Assembly: GCA_947846985.1 (NCBI GenBank)
Contig: CANTUZ010000025.1
Coordinates: forward strand, 13,514,100 to 13,578,099
Length of the DNA: 64,000 nt
Direction: 5' to 3'
Source: Fratercula arctica
Lineage: Eukaryota > Chordata > Aves > Charadriiformes > Alcidae
The position numbers and the translations under genes are program-made. Below the pieces are notes generated by a model. The model ran no database searches, was not told the DNA's origin, and saw only the letters and a program-made list of their open reading frames with translations. Each line of letters opens with the position of its first letter. Position 1 is the first letter of the stretch. Positions 12,025 through 24,600 of this stretch are shown here, in pieces.

Positions 12025-14639
12025 TCATAGAGGAGACAAACTAATGGTAGTACTTGCATCAGAGCAAGCAGCTGTAATTTTCTATTGAAATCATAGTAAT
12101 TTGTGTCATGTTATAGGAGATTTATTTAACTTGAACTCAGAGGCTGTCAGATGCTAGAGCAATGAATGTTCTAGTAATGAAACAACACTTATGCTATCTT
12201 ATTCGACTCCTCAGTATGGATGACCCTGTTTAAAAAGTAAAGGTCTAAATAGCGCGTTTATGTTTTTGATTCATTAATGCATGCCTAGTGCTTCTCAAGG
12301 CTCTTTGGGGCACTATCATTGCAGCAGGAACTAGGCAGAAAATGTAGTAGCCAGTTATGCACATGGAGATTTGTTAGATGCAAATGTCAGTCAGTCATAC
12401 AGGGGCTCACACAAATGCACTATTGTACTTCTAATGTGGGTGGAATCCTGCTAGTCAAGGTTTTCCATTATTGGTAAATGTATCTGGCTTTACAGCTTTG
12501 ACTCTTGCTAGTCATTTTATGTATTGCTGTTAGCTTTTAGTCTGTTTTTTCAACCTGAAAAAAATGAAGTGTTGAGTTCACTCAGGTGGACAGCTGGACA
12601 GAAGAGCTGTTTTCAGAAAGTTGATAGACAAGAACTTGATGGCTAGAGATCTTTCTAAGAATATATTGTGCAGGTCCTGATATAACCAGAAGAACCTCAC
12701 TACTTCTTAAAGAAGTGGGGGGGGACGGGGGGGACACAGGACACAGATGACAACCACCTGCCTTGGAAGCATGTTCAGCACTTGAACTATTGCTGTGCTT
12801 CTGGTTACTGCTTCATCCTAACAGGCTATATTGCACTTGGCAGTAAAAGCTTCTCTTGTCCTCTCCTGCCCTCTCAGATTCTAATTTGATGTTAATACTT
12901 ACATCCAATAACTCTTTAAGCTGAATCATGTACTTGCAGTGTCAAGGGACAAAGGAGGAGCATGGGCTGTGAAAAGGACAAAGCATTAGAGTGCTGAGCA
13001 GATGTCAGAGGCAAGACAGATAAACTAAACTTTTTTCAGTGTCCCTAATGTCTTCTCAGGCAGCCTTTCATCAACATTAAAGCAATTATCTTTGTCTGCT
13101 AAGGGAAAAAAGCCTGTCTGTTGGGTGACAATTATTGTCCAGTCTTTAAATACTGTGACAGACTACAGCCATAATGAAGATTCTCAATCCCCTGTGCACA
13201 GGACAAAAAAAAAATCTAATCATTAAGGGTAGCTACTGTGTTGCCACCCCTTGCTCAAATAAGGGATAATTGTGAAAGCATCTCTTAAGAGAAAATAAAT
13301 GTTGCTCAGCAGAATTGCTTGGTACGTGCTTCAGTTCTTGCTAAGAAACAGTTATTTCAAGGATGTCTTGTCACTTCCAACAGCTCTCCTTGTAGGGAGT
13401 TTAGAGAAGACACCAAGAGCATAGTATGCCCAAAGTCTTAAGACTGACTTTCCCAGGGTAGATGTGTGGAAATTAAGTACAGTGCTTGAATGGAGAGTTG
13501 CCTGACTTGAGATAGTAGGTAACAGATCGTACTTCAAGGCCTATGTGTTGAGGGCCTGAAATTGTCTTCCCCTAAGGAGTGATCAGTACTCACTCTTCAC
13601 AGGATAGTCCCTATAGGAAAGGAGGGAGATGCTACTAGTGGCCTCTTAACAAGCCCTTTCTGGAGTAAACTTAAAAGTGGGTGAGCATAATGTGGTTTGT
13701 ATCTACTGATACAGGCAAGAGTTTAGGGCACTTCTCCCAGGGTAGCGACATCCAGAAATCTGTAGTCTAAGACTTTTGAAATAGTGCATTTAGCTTAGTA
13801 GTTAAAATGGGCCATAAAATTGCATAGCAAGTAATTAAGCTGTGGTGATAGCAATGCTGTGGGAATGTTCTTGCTCTTCACTATGCCAGTATAACTGAAG
13901 GCATGACTGTCCCTGCATGAAAGCACATGCATCTCTAACCCTGCCACACTGCCGGCTGTCTCTTTTCAGACAAACTCAGAATTCAAGTGTAATAGAACAG
14001 TTCTAGCTTCTTGTTGCTTTACTCCTGCAGTCTGATTAAGGGAAGACTAAGGAAGCCTCCAAGAAAGAGCAAGAACTGCACTTTCCATTAAGAAAAGCCA
14101 AACTTAAGTTTGACAAATACCTTGCACTGTAGTACAGCTTTAACTTGGGTCTAAAGCATAGAATCCAAATTTAGTTGTGGCTGAGACTCTCTAGTATCCC
14201 GAGCAGACTAGATTACTGCTAGCTCAAGCTACGTGTTGTTCCCTGCCCTAGTGAAATTTTTAAAGTAAAGCCTGAGGGGATTTTGTACTAGTCTAGTGGC
14301 TTAACTAAGATGTCAAGCAGTAGTTATTTAAAATACAAACTTGTGTTAAGGCAGCCTTTATCTATCCTTGCATTCTTAGTTTAGCAGCTAATTCTCTTGC
14401 TCCAGAGATAGGAATCTCAAAGATACTGAGTTCTCCAAAGAATAACTGTCATGTACTATGAGCTCTCACCAGGTGAGATGAGCTGTGCTAGACCTCAGAT
14501 AGGAGAGTTTGTCCTGTAAACTAGTCAGAAAGCTGTTGTTAACTTTCTCAAACTGAATTGTTAATACTGAGAATGGCTGAATCCTTGCAAATACCCCTAT
14601 CTTACACATAAGTCTGAGCTTCTCCACAGTATCCCATTC
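12025..14639. other. Intron or flank, nothing recognised
   Basis: Unique AT-rich sequence. Apart from a short G-rich run near 12718 and an A-run near 13205, no exon, RNA or repeat was recognised. Confidence 0.4.
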
Positions 14640-14965
14640 CCTGCCCCCCTGCACTGCTTGGGGAGAGGAGGTAGAGAAATCGGGAGTGAAGTTGAGCCTG
14701 GGAAGAAGGGAGGGGTGGGTGGAAGGTGTTCTTAAGACTTGGTTTTATTTCTCGTTACCCTATTCTGATTGGATTGGTAATAAATTAAATTAATTTCCCC
14801 AAGTATAGTCTGTTTTCCCCATGACGGTAATTGGTGAGTGGTATCCCTGTCCTTATCTCAACCCATGAGCCTTTTATTATATTTTTCTTCCCTGCCCAGT
14901 TGATGAGGGGGAATGATGGAGCAGCTTGGTGGGCACCTGGTATCCAGCCAAGGTCAAGCACCACA
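14640..14965 (+). mobile_element. ERV-L LTR, 3' fragment
   Basis: This stretch matches the last third of the LTR at 41761-42866. It begins near CTGCACTGCTTGGGGAGAGG, includes a GGTTTTATTTCTCGTTACCC block and TTGGTAATAAATTAAATT, and ends ATCCAGCCAAGGTCAAGCACCACA. The 5' two thirds are missing and no internal retroviral sequence follows, so it is a truncated solo LTR. Confidence 0.82.
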
Positions 14966-15493
14966 CCATCTTCCCCCACCTTGGGGTTTTGTGGCTCTCT
15001 GGGTCTATGCAAATAAGCAGTCTGACCTCCATGGGATGGAGACAGATGGCAATAATGGAGGGATGGCTAGAGTGTTAAGATGACAACTGTCCATCTGGAG
15101 TTCTAACACTTTACAGTTGCCAAAGTGAGATCTGTCTTGTGTATATTTGCTCCTTTCTAGGTTGTTTGTTATTGCCCCTTAACTTCAGAGTCAGATACTT
15201 ACTATGGCTGTATAACACAAGCTGGGTGTAGCTCTGCCAACTAAACTGGGGAAGCAGGATCACTGACAGGCAGAACTCAGTGCCTTGAGGTTGCTGTTTG
15301 GTTGCTTGAGGTTCCAGCATGGAGCTAGGCAGAATGTCCTAAAGCTCAGCTCTTAGAGAGCATGTCTTCAGGCATTAGTGGGCTTCAGTGTTCAGCAGAA
15401 AAAAAATGAACAGGTCTAATGAGAATATTTATTCTTCAACATAAAATATTATGCATTCCTACTGATTGTCATTTGGATTTTTGAAAACTGCAG
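14966..15493. other. End of intron 1 of DAB2
   Basis: Unique sequence ending in a splice acceptor (CTGCAG at 15488-15493) immediately before the DAB2 start exon. No other element was recognised. Confidence 0.55.
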
Positions 15494-15613
15494 TAAGCAT
15501 AGCTGACCACCATCTCATAATGTCTACTGAAGCTGAAGCTACTACTATCAACAGCCAGCCTGAGCAACAGGCTCCACTGAAAGCACAACCTTCAAAGAAG
15601 GAAAAAAAGAAAG
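15494..15613 (+). CDS. DAB2: DAB2 start exon
   Basis: Acceptor CTGCAG ends at 15493. After 26 bases of 5' UTR the ATG at 15520 opens MSTEAEATT, and the exon ends in a lysine-rich stretch (SKKEKKK). The donor is AAG|GTAAGG and the exon leaves one base over (phase 1). The ATG is chosen because it is the first in the exon and matches the known DAB2 N-terminus. The upstream non-coding exon was not found. Confidence 0.93.
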
Positions 15614-18600
15614 GTAAGGAATACTTACCTCTTGAATGCTTCCTCTAGTCAGTCTCCATAGTCTTTTGCATGTGCCTAAAACTAAGATCACTCTCTCACC
15701 ATAGTTGAAAGAATTATGAGGTTTCAAGCTGACTAGAAGAGTGAATAAATAAGCTAGTAAAATAAATCTAACCAGATGGTAGGCTTTTAGCTTGAAAGGT
15801 TTTTTTTCTAGCTTTAAGTTCTGAAGCTCTCACTTCCACTTGTTAAATGACTTGTTTGCTGAGCCTGCCAAGTCACCAAAAGCCTGGAGAAATGAAAGCC
15901 TACTGAGGAGGTGACCAGACCCAGGACCATTCTGATAGCTGTCAGTCTGAACCTGAACTTACTTCCTCCCCTCAGTCTAGAGAAGGAATGACATGCTGGA
16001 TACAGATTCTAGTCTGGAGAAGCTAGAAAACTAATTTAATGAGAATTATTGTAGATTAGACAATAGATTATTTTTTTAATAGATTAGTTCATATAAATGT
16101 AACTACCTCAAACAGAGGTACATACCTAGGCACACACTCTGAGTATGTTGAGCATGCAGAAAAGAAAACCAAGCAGTTCTGAGAAGTAGTGGTAACAGTG
16201 GAAATAGCAAATACAGCTAAAATACCAAGTGACTACAGGGATGGGGGTACCAGGACTTGTGGAAATGATGGTGCTGATAGAAAGTTCTAGCACAGGGACT
16301 AGGTGGTTCTTGCATGCCAAGAAGAGATCTGACTATGCCAGAACTAGAGGCTAACATCTGAAAGACTTACTGAACATCCTGTATGGTCATGGGAAGTACT
16401 ACTTTGCTTGGTGTTGTTGCTTAGTACTTATATCTACTTGGCTGTTGCCTATAAATATTTTAGTCTTTTATGTGGCAAATGATTGTTCTTGAAGTCCCCA
16501 AATATTAAGCATTAGGCTCCACTCTTTGAACTGAGGCCAGGTTCTGTAAGAACACTGTAACTTTAAAGGACTAACTATCTTGCAGTGCATGCGCTACTAG
16601 GAGGACTGAGGTGGTTATTCAGTTATACTGAAGGGACAGTTTTAATATGTAGTAATATGATGTATTTTTATATATATATAAAAACCCTCTTAAAGCCACA
16701 ACATAGACATTTCTGTCTTAAAAAAAAAAAAAAACCCAACCAAAAAAAAAACCCACCAACCATAAACCTTTCTCTGTCTCCAGGGCCAGAAAAGACAGAT
16801 GAATCTCTCTTGGCCAGATTCAAAGGTGATGGTATAAGATACAAAGCTAAACTCATTGGCATTGATGATGTTCCAGAGGCAAGAGGTGACAAAATGAGCC
16901 AGGATTCAATGATGAAGCTGAAGGTAAAAGCCTGAGCCAGCATATAAGGAACATCTTCTGGATAGCCTTCGGAAAGCTGATCAAATGGTCACTTTGGCAT
17001 AACTTAAAACATAGCTTAATAGCAACATAGTAATAACAGCACCATCCTAGATGGACATTCCTTCTAAAGCTGTAACCCCTTGATCAAAGGACAGTGTTTC
17101 TCTAATGGCTTTAGAATACTCCTTTGGGTCTCTTGTTGGCATTCAGTATAGATACTATTAGTATGAACTTGATCACAAATAGTGAGCTTGGGTTTTGGGT
17201 GGGGAGGGGGGGAAACTCATGCAAATTAACATTAGAACTCAAAGTACAAGTTGGCATCCTATGGCAATGGTGACACCAAGAGATATAGCCAAAGAATAAA
17301 TGAGACCCTGCAGTAACAAAGATGATTACTTCTGGAGTGTAGAACCCTTGCATAGCTTCAAACAGGCCATGAAAACTGGTAAGGATGCTGCTACTGCAGC
17401 AGTTTTGTGAACTAAGATAGGAAGCTTTAAAGTTCCTAAACGTTTACAGAGGAAACACAATCTAGTCCTAAGGTATCACTTCTAACCTAGTCAGGCATAT
17501 GTTGCAAGAAGAATGCTGCTCTAATGGTACAGTTGCATAGGAATAACTAGATTAGCACTAGTAGTCACAGTCATGGGCTCATGAGGAATGTAAATAAACA
17601 AGTTAAAGCTCAATCTAACAGAAGTCTCATCAATACTCTGATATTCATCCTCTTCAGGGAATGGCAGTGGCAGCCCGCTCCCAAGGTCAACACAAACAGA
17701 AGATTTGGGTGAATGTTTCCCTCTCTGGTATCAAGATAATAGATGAGAAAACTGGGGTAAGATATGACTCATTCTCTTAATGGGATTCTTAAAGCGAGGC
17801 ACTTGGAAGTTAGGCCAATCTGAACTAGATTAATTAACAGCATCATGCCCCCCTTCTGCATATAAGAACTGGCTTGTGGAATGGGTTGTAAAGCTGAAGC
17901 CTCCTGACAGAAAGATAGATATGTTCTATTGTGGTTAGTCAAAGCCTGATAAATCTGAGTCTTGAACTGGAGCCTTCTAACAATCTTAATTCTAACTATA
18001 GAGAAGAACAGCTATGTCTCCTGCAATTAAACTAATATCCCCCCCCCCCCCCCTTCTAGGTCATAGAACATGAGCATCCAGTAAACAAAGTCTCCTTTAT
18101 TGCTCGGGATGTAACAGACAATCGTGCCTTTGGCTATATTTGCGGAGGAGAAGGCCAGCACCAATTTTTTGCAATAAAAACAGCACAACAGGTATGGATC
18201 AGAAGCCTTCTTTCCCTTGCTGAGTGATGCTATTGCGTAAACACTTAATATCTGATAAGGGTGTAGTGTTTTGTTAGTAGCCCTGAGTAGCCTTGTTTAT
18301 TATCGTTAATCTTATTAATCATTAATGTCCATGCATCATGGAAGTCATTACTGAGATGAATGGAGCCGTTATCATGGGCTTTTCTGTACAGTGGCCTGTT
18401 GCTGTCAGTGAGAATGCCAATTCTTGAGTCAGCTATTCAGAGCTTTGCTCAGAATTATCAGGAAAGATGCTACAACTGCACTAGTCTAGTTCTCATGATG
18501 CTTTGTCTTGTGCAACAGTTTCTGGGGCTAATGAGTGGCAGGTCTGGTTCTCCTAGAGTTACTTCTGGGAGGGATTCTGATCTTTGTTACAGGACTTCTG

Positions 18601-21600
18601 CATGGGGGAAACCCATATGCAGGGTTTGTCTCTATGAAGAGAAGCTATGCATAAGCAGTACTGGAAACAAGTACTTGGAATTACTGCTGAGTATTATGCA
18701 GCTTCCTAAATGACATGAACTTAAGCTGAATATTTATCATTAGCTTGTCATTATGATGTCTTTATAATAGTCATTAAAATTACTTGAAGAGCCAAGGATT
18801 CAAAGCTAGTAATTTCCTCATACATATCTCTGCCTGTCCTGTTGGCAGCTTCAGACCTGCTATAGGTGAGACTTAAGGGTTCCTTGTTGGAGCATGTTAT
18901 TACTCTAGTAATAGCTGTAACACCCTCTCCTAAGCCTGTCTTATTAGTTTACCAAAGTCTTGTGTTGTACTGGCTTCACTGGAATTGTAGATCAAGTATA
19001 AAAGCCTTCTGTGTGTGCTCTGGAGTGGAGTCTGTTCTCTGAGCTTTTCACCATGGGGTGCTGCTTGCCAGCCTATAAGCTTAGCCAAACCGTAGAAAGC
19101 TTTTGACTTGCTGCTAGCTGTTTTTAACACAAACTTGTCTAGCTGATAAGTAAGGACTTCCGCAGCTCTAGACTGCCACAGCGGTACTGTTTGTCAAAGG
19201 TGATAACTCTTGAAATGGTTCTTCCTGCAGTTGCATGTCTAAACCCCTTGATTAGGAGAGGATGATGCTCGCATGTAAACAGTGAGATCTGTTCAATAGA
19301 TTCTCTGCTTGAGCTAAAGATAGTGCCTGAACAGGAGGACTTGTCCTACTCTTGCACACCAACACAGCTGCTATGTGCCTCAAGCAAAAGATCCAAATCA
19401 GTGTAGCTGAACCTGCCACTATCTCAGAAACTACTCAAAATGTTCCCATTAATGGGTGTGCAGGGAATGCAGTGCCTTTCTAATTCACGCTAAGTGTCTA
19501 TTCTGATACAGATATCACTTAAAGCTGGTGTCTGCTCCACACATTTGATGATATTCTTACCTTATGCTTGCATCACGGATTTACCATTTGCATAGTGTTT
19601 AAAATAAATGTAGTACTAGCTATAGATGCTTTCTCCAGGTTCAGCGTTGGAGTTGGTAGAAAACAGAGGAATGCAAATTGCTTTTCTCATGAGACTACCA
19701 GAGGGTTTGGATACTCTTTGCACTTTTGAGGAAATATGATTCAGACTTGCTATGTACTTATGAAATGTTGCGCTACATGCTTTTAGCAAAAAAAAAAAAA
19801 AAAGGCAGGCTTAGCACAAGTACAGTCACTTTCCCTGAGGCATTAACAACAGTTCTAAGCTGGATGTGCCCCATTACCCTTGAATTCTTTATAAGCTTTC
19901 TTATGCAGAGACTAGACGGTCATTTAAACTCTTGCTTTTCCTGTTATCTCAACCTTGGTGTTGCACCATTTAGGAAAGTTTGGCTTGCTGCTCCCTGGAC
20001 TTCTACTGAAACAAGCTGTGAAGTAGTACACGGCCTAAAATCTATGTTCTTTTTCAGGCTGAACCTGTAGTTGTTGATCTTAAGGACCTCTTCCAGCTAA
20101 TATATAATATGAAGAAGAAGGAAGAGGAAGACAAGAAAAAGGAAAGTAAAGCTATAGAAACTGAATTAGTCTGCATAGAAATAAATCTTGTTTCAGCTTT
20201 GGCTTGGTTTTTGGGCTCTTGTGAGACTTGACACTGAGGTCTGTCTAGAGCCAGGATCATTGAGGCTATTGGTTGGTAGTTGTACCAGCAGTTTGATTAC
20301 CTCCTAGATCTGTTAAGCTCTCCAAAGCAAGAGGCTTTGGATACTCTCTGTGATATCTATGTACTAAAAGCCTTCTCTAGAGTGAAGAAGCAAGTAAGAC
20401 TGCAGTAAGTCACTTCAACTCGGCCTCACTTGATTAGGTACGCTGCTGTGATAAAACTAGCTTTGACTTTCTGCTAGCATTGTGGAGGCAACAATTGCAT
20501 TGGAAATAGGAGTAAAAGGGATCTCCATAACTAATACTAAGTAGTGATCTCCCTCATACTTCCTCTTTCCATTACTTGCTTTTTCAAGCCTGCAAGCTGC
20601 TTGCTTAAGCAAGTTTTGATATTCCAATTATCATTGACACTGTTGTCCATCTATTACAGAATGGTAGTGAAGCACTACCTGCTGATCAAGCTGACAAACT
20701 GAAACTGGTAGGTTAAATTTTAGAGCTTTATGCTGATGCCATTAAGGTGTTCATAACTGACTGTCTCCACATTGTGTGGGAAATACAGTATTTCCAGATG
20801 TGTTTGCAGTAGATCTGCATAATGCTTGATTCTTGCTCTTGCAAGAACTGTAACAGATAATGATTCTTTCAATATTTCTGGCTTCAAGGGAGTTGACCAG
20901 ATGGACTTGTTTGGGGATATGTCAACGCCTCCTGATGTGAGCAGTCCCACAGTAAGTAGCTTAGTTGTCTTGATTCTTGCTTTGAGAGCAAACTTTTTCC
21001 TGTTTTGGTTTTGTTGTTGTAGGGGGGTTTTTTGGTGGTTGTTATTTTTTTTTTTTTTTTTACTTTGTTAGTTCTTGTTTCACTGAGACATCTGTTCAGC
21101 TATCATCTATACAAATGTCTTAGGGCTATAATAGTATCTACTTACTAACTAGAGTAGCTAATGTCATTCTTATCCATCAGTGTTTACTTGAGACTGTGTG
21201 AGAGATAATCCTGTATTTTTAGTCATCTGCCTTTAGAAATATGTACTAGCAGTACATGCCTCTGCTATTATGAAAGCTATTACAGAAACTCAACTAAAGA
21301 CCCTTGAAGCTGAAACTCATTTTATGGACAAGCAAATACTTATTTAAGTTGCTCAGAGTGGACTCCTGGCTGTTCTAGATGGGTGGCCCTAGCTCAAGAT
21401 GTGGCCTAACTGTACAAAAGTATGCATTTAGCTTGTCATAGCTCAGTGTGACCCCAAAAATCCTACTGGCTTATTCTAGCACTATAAGCCACCATCATCC
21501 GTGATCCAATTGGTGCTGCAATAGGTGTCAGTCCAGCTAGTGACTAAGTGTTACCCTTCTACTGCCAGCTTGGTAGAGAGATGGCATGTTCACCTCTTCC

Positions 21601-24600
21601 ACCTGCAAATATCTCTCTAATCTTACTCCAAAGCTGAGGCTGCAACTTGAAGTTGTACTAAAGCAGTGTGACTTCACAACTTGTCAAAACAAAGGACTAA
21701 AGTCAACCAGGGCTTCTTGACTCAAGTGAAAGCCTAGGTACAACTAGTGCTTAATGACTCTACAGTCTCTAGGCTGTAGAACAAGCATCTGATATTTAAC
21801 TAAGGGTTCTTGAAACAGGTGCTTTTAACATTGAGCTTCTGACAGTAAGTATCTGTGACTTGACCACCGCTTGTGGTGCTTGCCTTAATGGCTTAAGATG
21901 AAGCTTTAGTGTAACTTCACTGTGACATTGAATATTGGTATGATGTGTTGGATACCAGGATCTCTCCTTTTGCAGCTATTTTCCTTGAACTTGTGTACTA
22001 TGCAGCAAGTGATACATAAAGCTAACTTTATTTTTTCTTTCTGAACAAATAGGAAACTAAAGAGATTCTGTTAGTGGATCTAAACTCTGAAATTGAGACC
22101 AAACAGACTTTTGTAAAAGAGGATCTCTTCTTGAATGGCATCACAACTTCTCTTCCACAACCAAAGCCACAGCCACCCCTCTTGCCTGAGAGTTCTTTCT
22201 CTACCAATCTCAGCTTCTTTCCCACACCTAATCCAGACCCTTTCAGTGATGATCCTTTTGCACAGCCAGACCAACCTGCACTGCCTTTATTTGATTCTCT
22301 AAAATCTGCTGATCAGAAGAAGGAAAGTCTGAGTACCTTGACACTGGTGGGTAATGGTGCTTCAAATAGTGATGTTGACTGCTTTGGTAAACAGTTTGAC
22401 CAGATTTCTAATAGAACTGGCAAACAAGAAGCACTAACAAATCAGTGTCTGTTTGAGAGTAAGTTGCCTGCAGCAAGAACTCCAAATGGGGTACCAGAGA
22501 GAGAACAGAATGGCTTTTTTAAAGCCCCATTAAACCTGTTTGTGGAAGATCCTTCCAAAGGAGTATCTCTGGAGAACGGAGTAAAGCTGGATTCTGAAAG
22601 CAATATCCAGCTCATGTCACATGAGTCTATAACAATTAGTCCACCACCACAAAGTACCAAGCCAGGAAGAGGAAGGAGGTCTGTCAAGGTGAACAATGTT
22701 CAAGTAATTAATGGTGATATGCATGCTGTTACTTAAGCCAGGTGAAGGAAGCTTTTCTTTCTTCATACTATGTAACTGGCTAAACAGCTTCACAGCACAT
22801 CTACTCTTTCACCTGCCATACTTAGTCTAACCTCTCTGTAGCCATGGTACACTCTAACATTCATGAATGCTTCATAGTAGCTATGATCACTAAATTATAC
22901 TTTCTTCCTTAATGCTGCCATACTTCTGTAAAGGTCTGGTAAGTATACTGCTATGTATATTGTCACTTGATATAATGTCAAAATCTGTTATGAGGGTTGT
23001 ATGCCCATCAGCCTGTGGTTTCATAACAATGAGGTACTAGCTTACAGAAATTTATGTAGTTTTGCAGTACCTGCCTACTGAGGGCAATCTCAATCACTTG
23101 CCTGATTAGACACAGGGTGGCTCTGGGTCAGCTGCATTTGTCTTACTGAAATGATGCAAAACACAGTTGCTGACCTTGCCACAACTGCAGGGGTCGCTGC
23201 AGACTGAGCAGGAATGGAGGGGAGCTTGTTATGCTATAAATAATTCAGTCACTTTAAGTCTTATTCTTCTGCTGTTGACTTGTGACTTGTAACCACTGTA
23301 CATTATACCTACTTAATGCCATGCATTTCAGTAGGTGTGAACAAAATGATGAGGTTTGAAACTCCTATACTTGGTCTCTACAGGATGCATCAAAGTTCCC
23401 TGCTCTGCTGTAGCTGAAATAAAAGCTTGTAGCTCTGATGGGTCTTGATCAAGCTAGCGTGTGTTCTGCCATGCTATCTCACAACAGCTTTTTTTCTTTC
23501 TAGACTGCATCAAATGACTTATTTAGCTCAGACTTGTTTGTGCCAACTATAGAGAGTCTCAGCTTGACCGCAGTGGCACAGACAGGACCTGTGCCAACTA
23601 ATCCACTGGACCTCTTCAAAACAAGTCCTACTACAGCACCTCCATTGGGTGGTCTAGGTTAGTTCACAAAGTGAAGCTCTTGCTCCAGTCTAAGACATAT
23701 CTGTTAACACCAACATGGGGTTCTAGTTGTCCTTTATTTCATGTGCAGTGTCCTGCCCTTTAACCCATGTGCTGTCTGCCCTAAACTATTAAATTCTGTG
23801 AATAGAGCCCTAAACTTTGCATCCTTAACTGGAACAGGGTGTTTTGCTTAAACTTTGACAGCAGCTTGCTACTTCAGGTATACAAGGTTCAAGTGTGCCA
23901 AGCACAACTTGGGAGACCAGGGTAGCACTGTTGCAGTCTTAGTAATCATTTACACAGAAGTAACTATATGGTAAATACTTAGTCCCAGCACAGAAATTAT
24001 AGACATATGTTCCTAATCCTGTTCTGTCAACCTCAATTTTGTTCTTCCAGGACCAAAATGGAGCCAAGTAAAAAAAAAAAAAAAAAAAGTTAACCCCCTT
24101 CTCCCCCTTCCAATGACTTAATTTTAAGTGTAAATCAACAGTCTTTTGCAAACAGCACATGTTTTGCCAGTACCCTTAGTGGAATTGATATACTCCTACT
24201 TGAGGTTTTCAGGTCACTGAAGTGCTGTGTAACAACAATCTCCCCCCAGGTGGCTTGCCAGTAACTTCATCACCATGGAGTGCACAGACATCTGCCTTCA
24301 CTCAGGCTGCATCAGTCTTTCCTTTGTCTATGCCTGTTCAGCCTACAGGATTTACTCAACCGCTTGCCTTTGGTACTCAAGCAGTGCCAAGCTGGAGCCA
24401 GCCTGCATATCTTGGTCCAGGAGCCTCTCAGACCTCTGGTCTCTGGGCACAGCCAGCACAAGTTCCATCTACTTCATGGGCACAGCCATCCGGTGCTGTA
24501 AATCCCTTCCAGAGTAGCGTGTTCCCATCTTCAACACTACCTGCTCAAACCTCATCTGTACTACCCTCCATGTCAACAACAACTGGCCCACTTCAGCCAC

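Noticed and set aside
18041..18053. Poly-C tract before DAB2 exon 4
   Set aside because: Simple sequence within a polypyrimidine tract; no independent feature.
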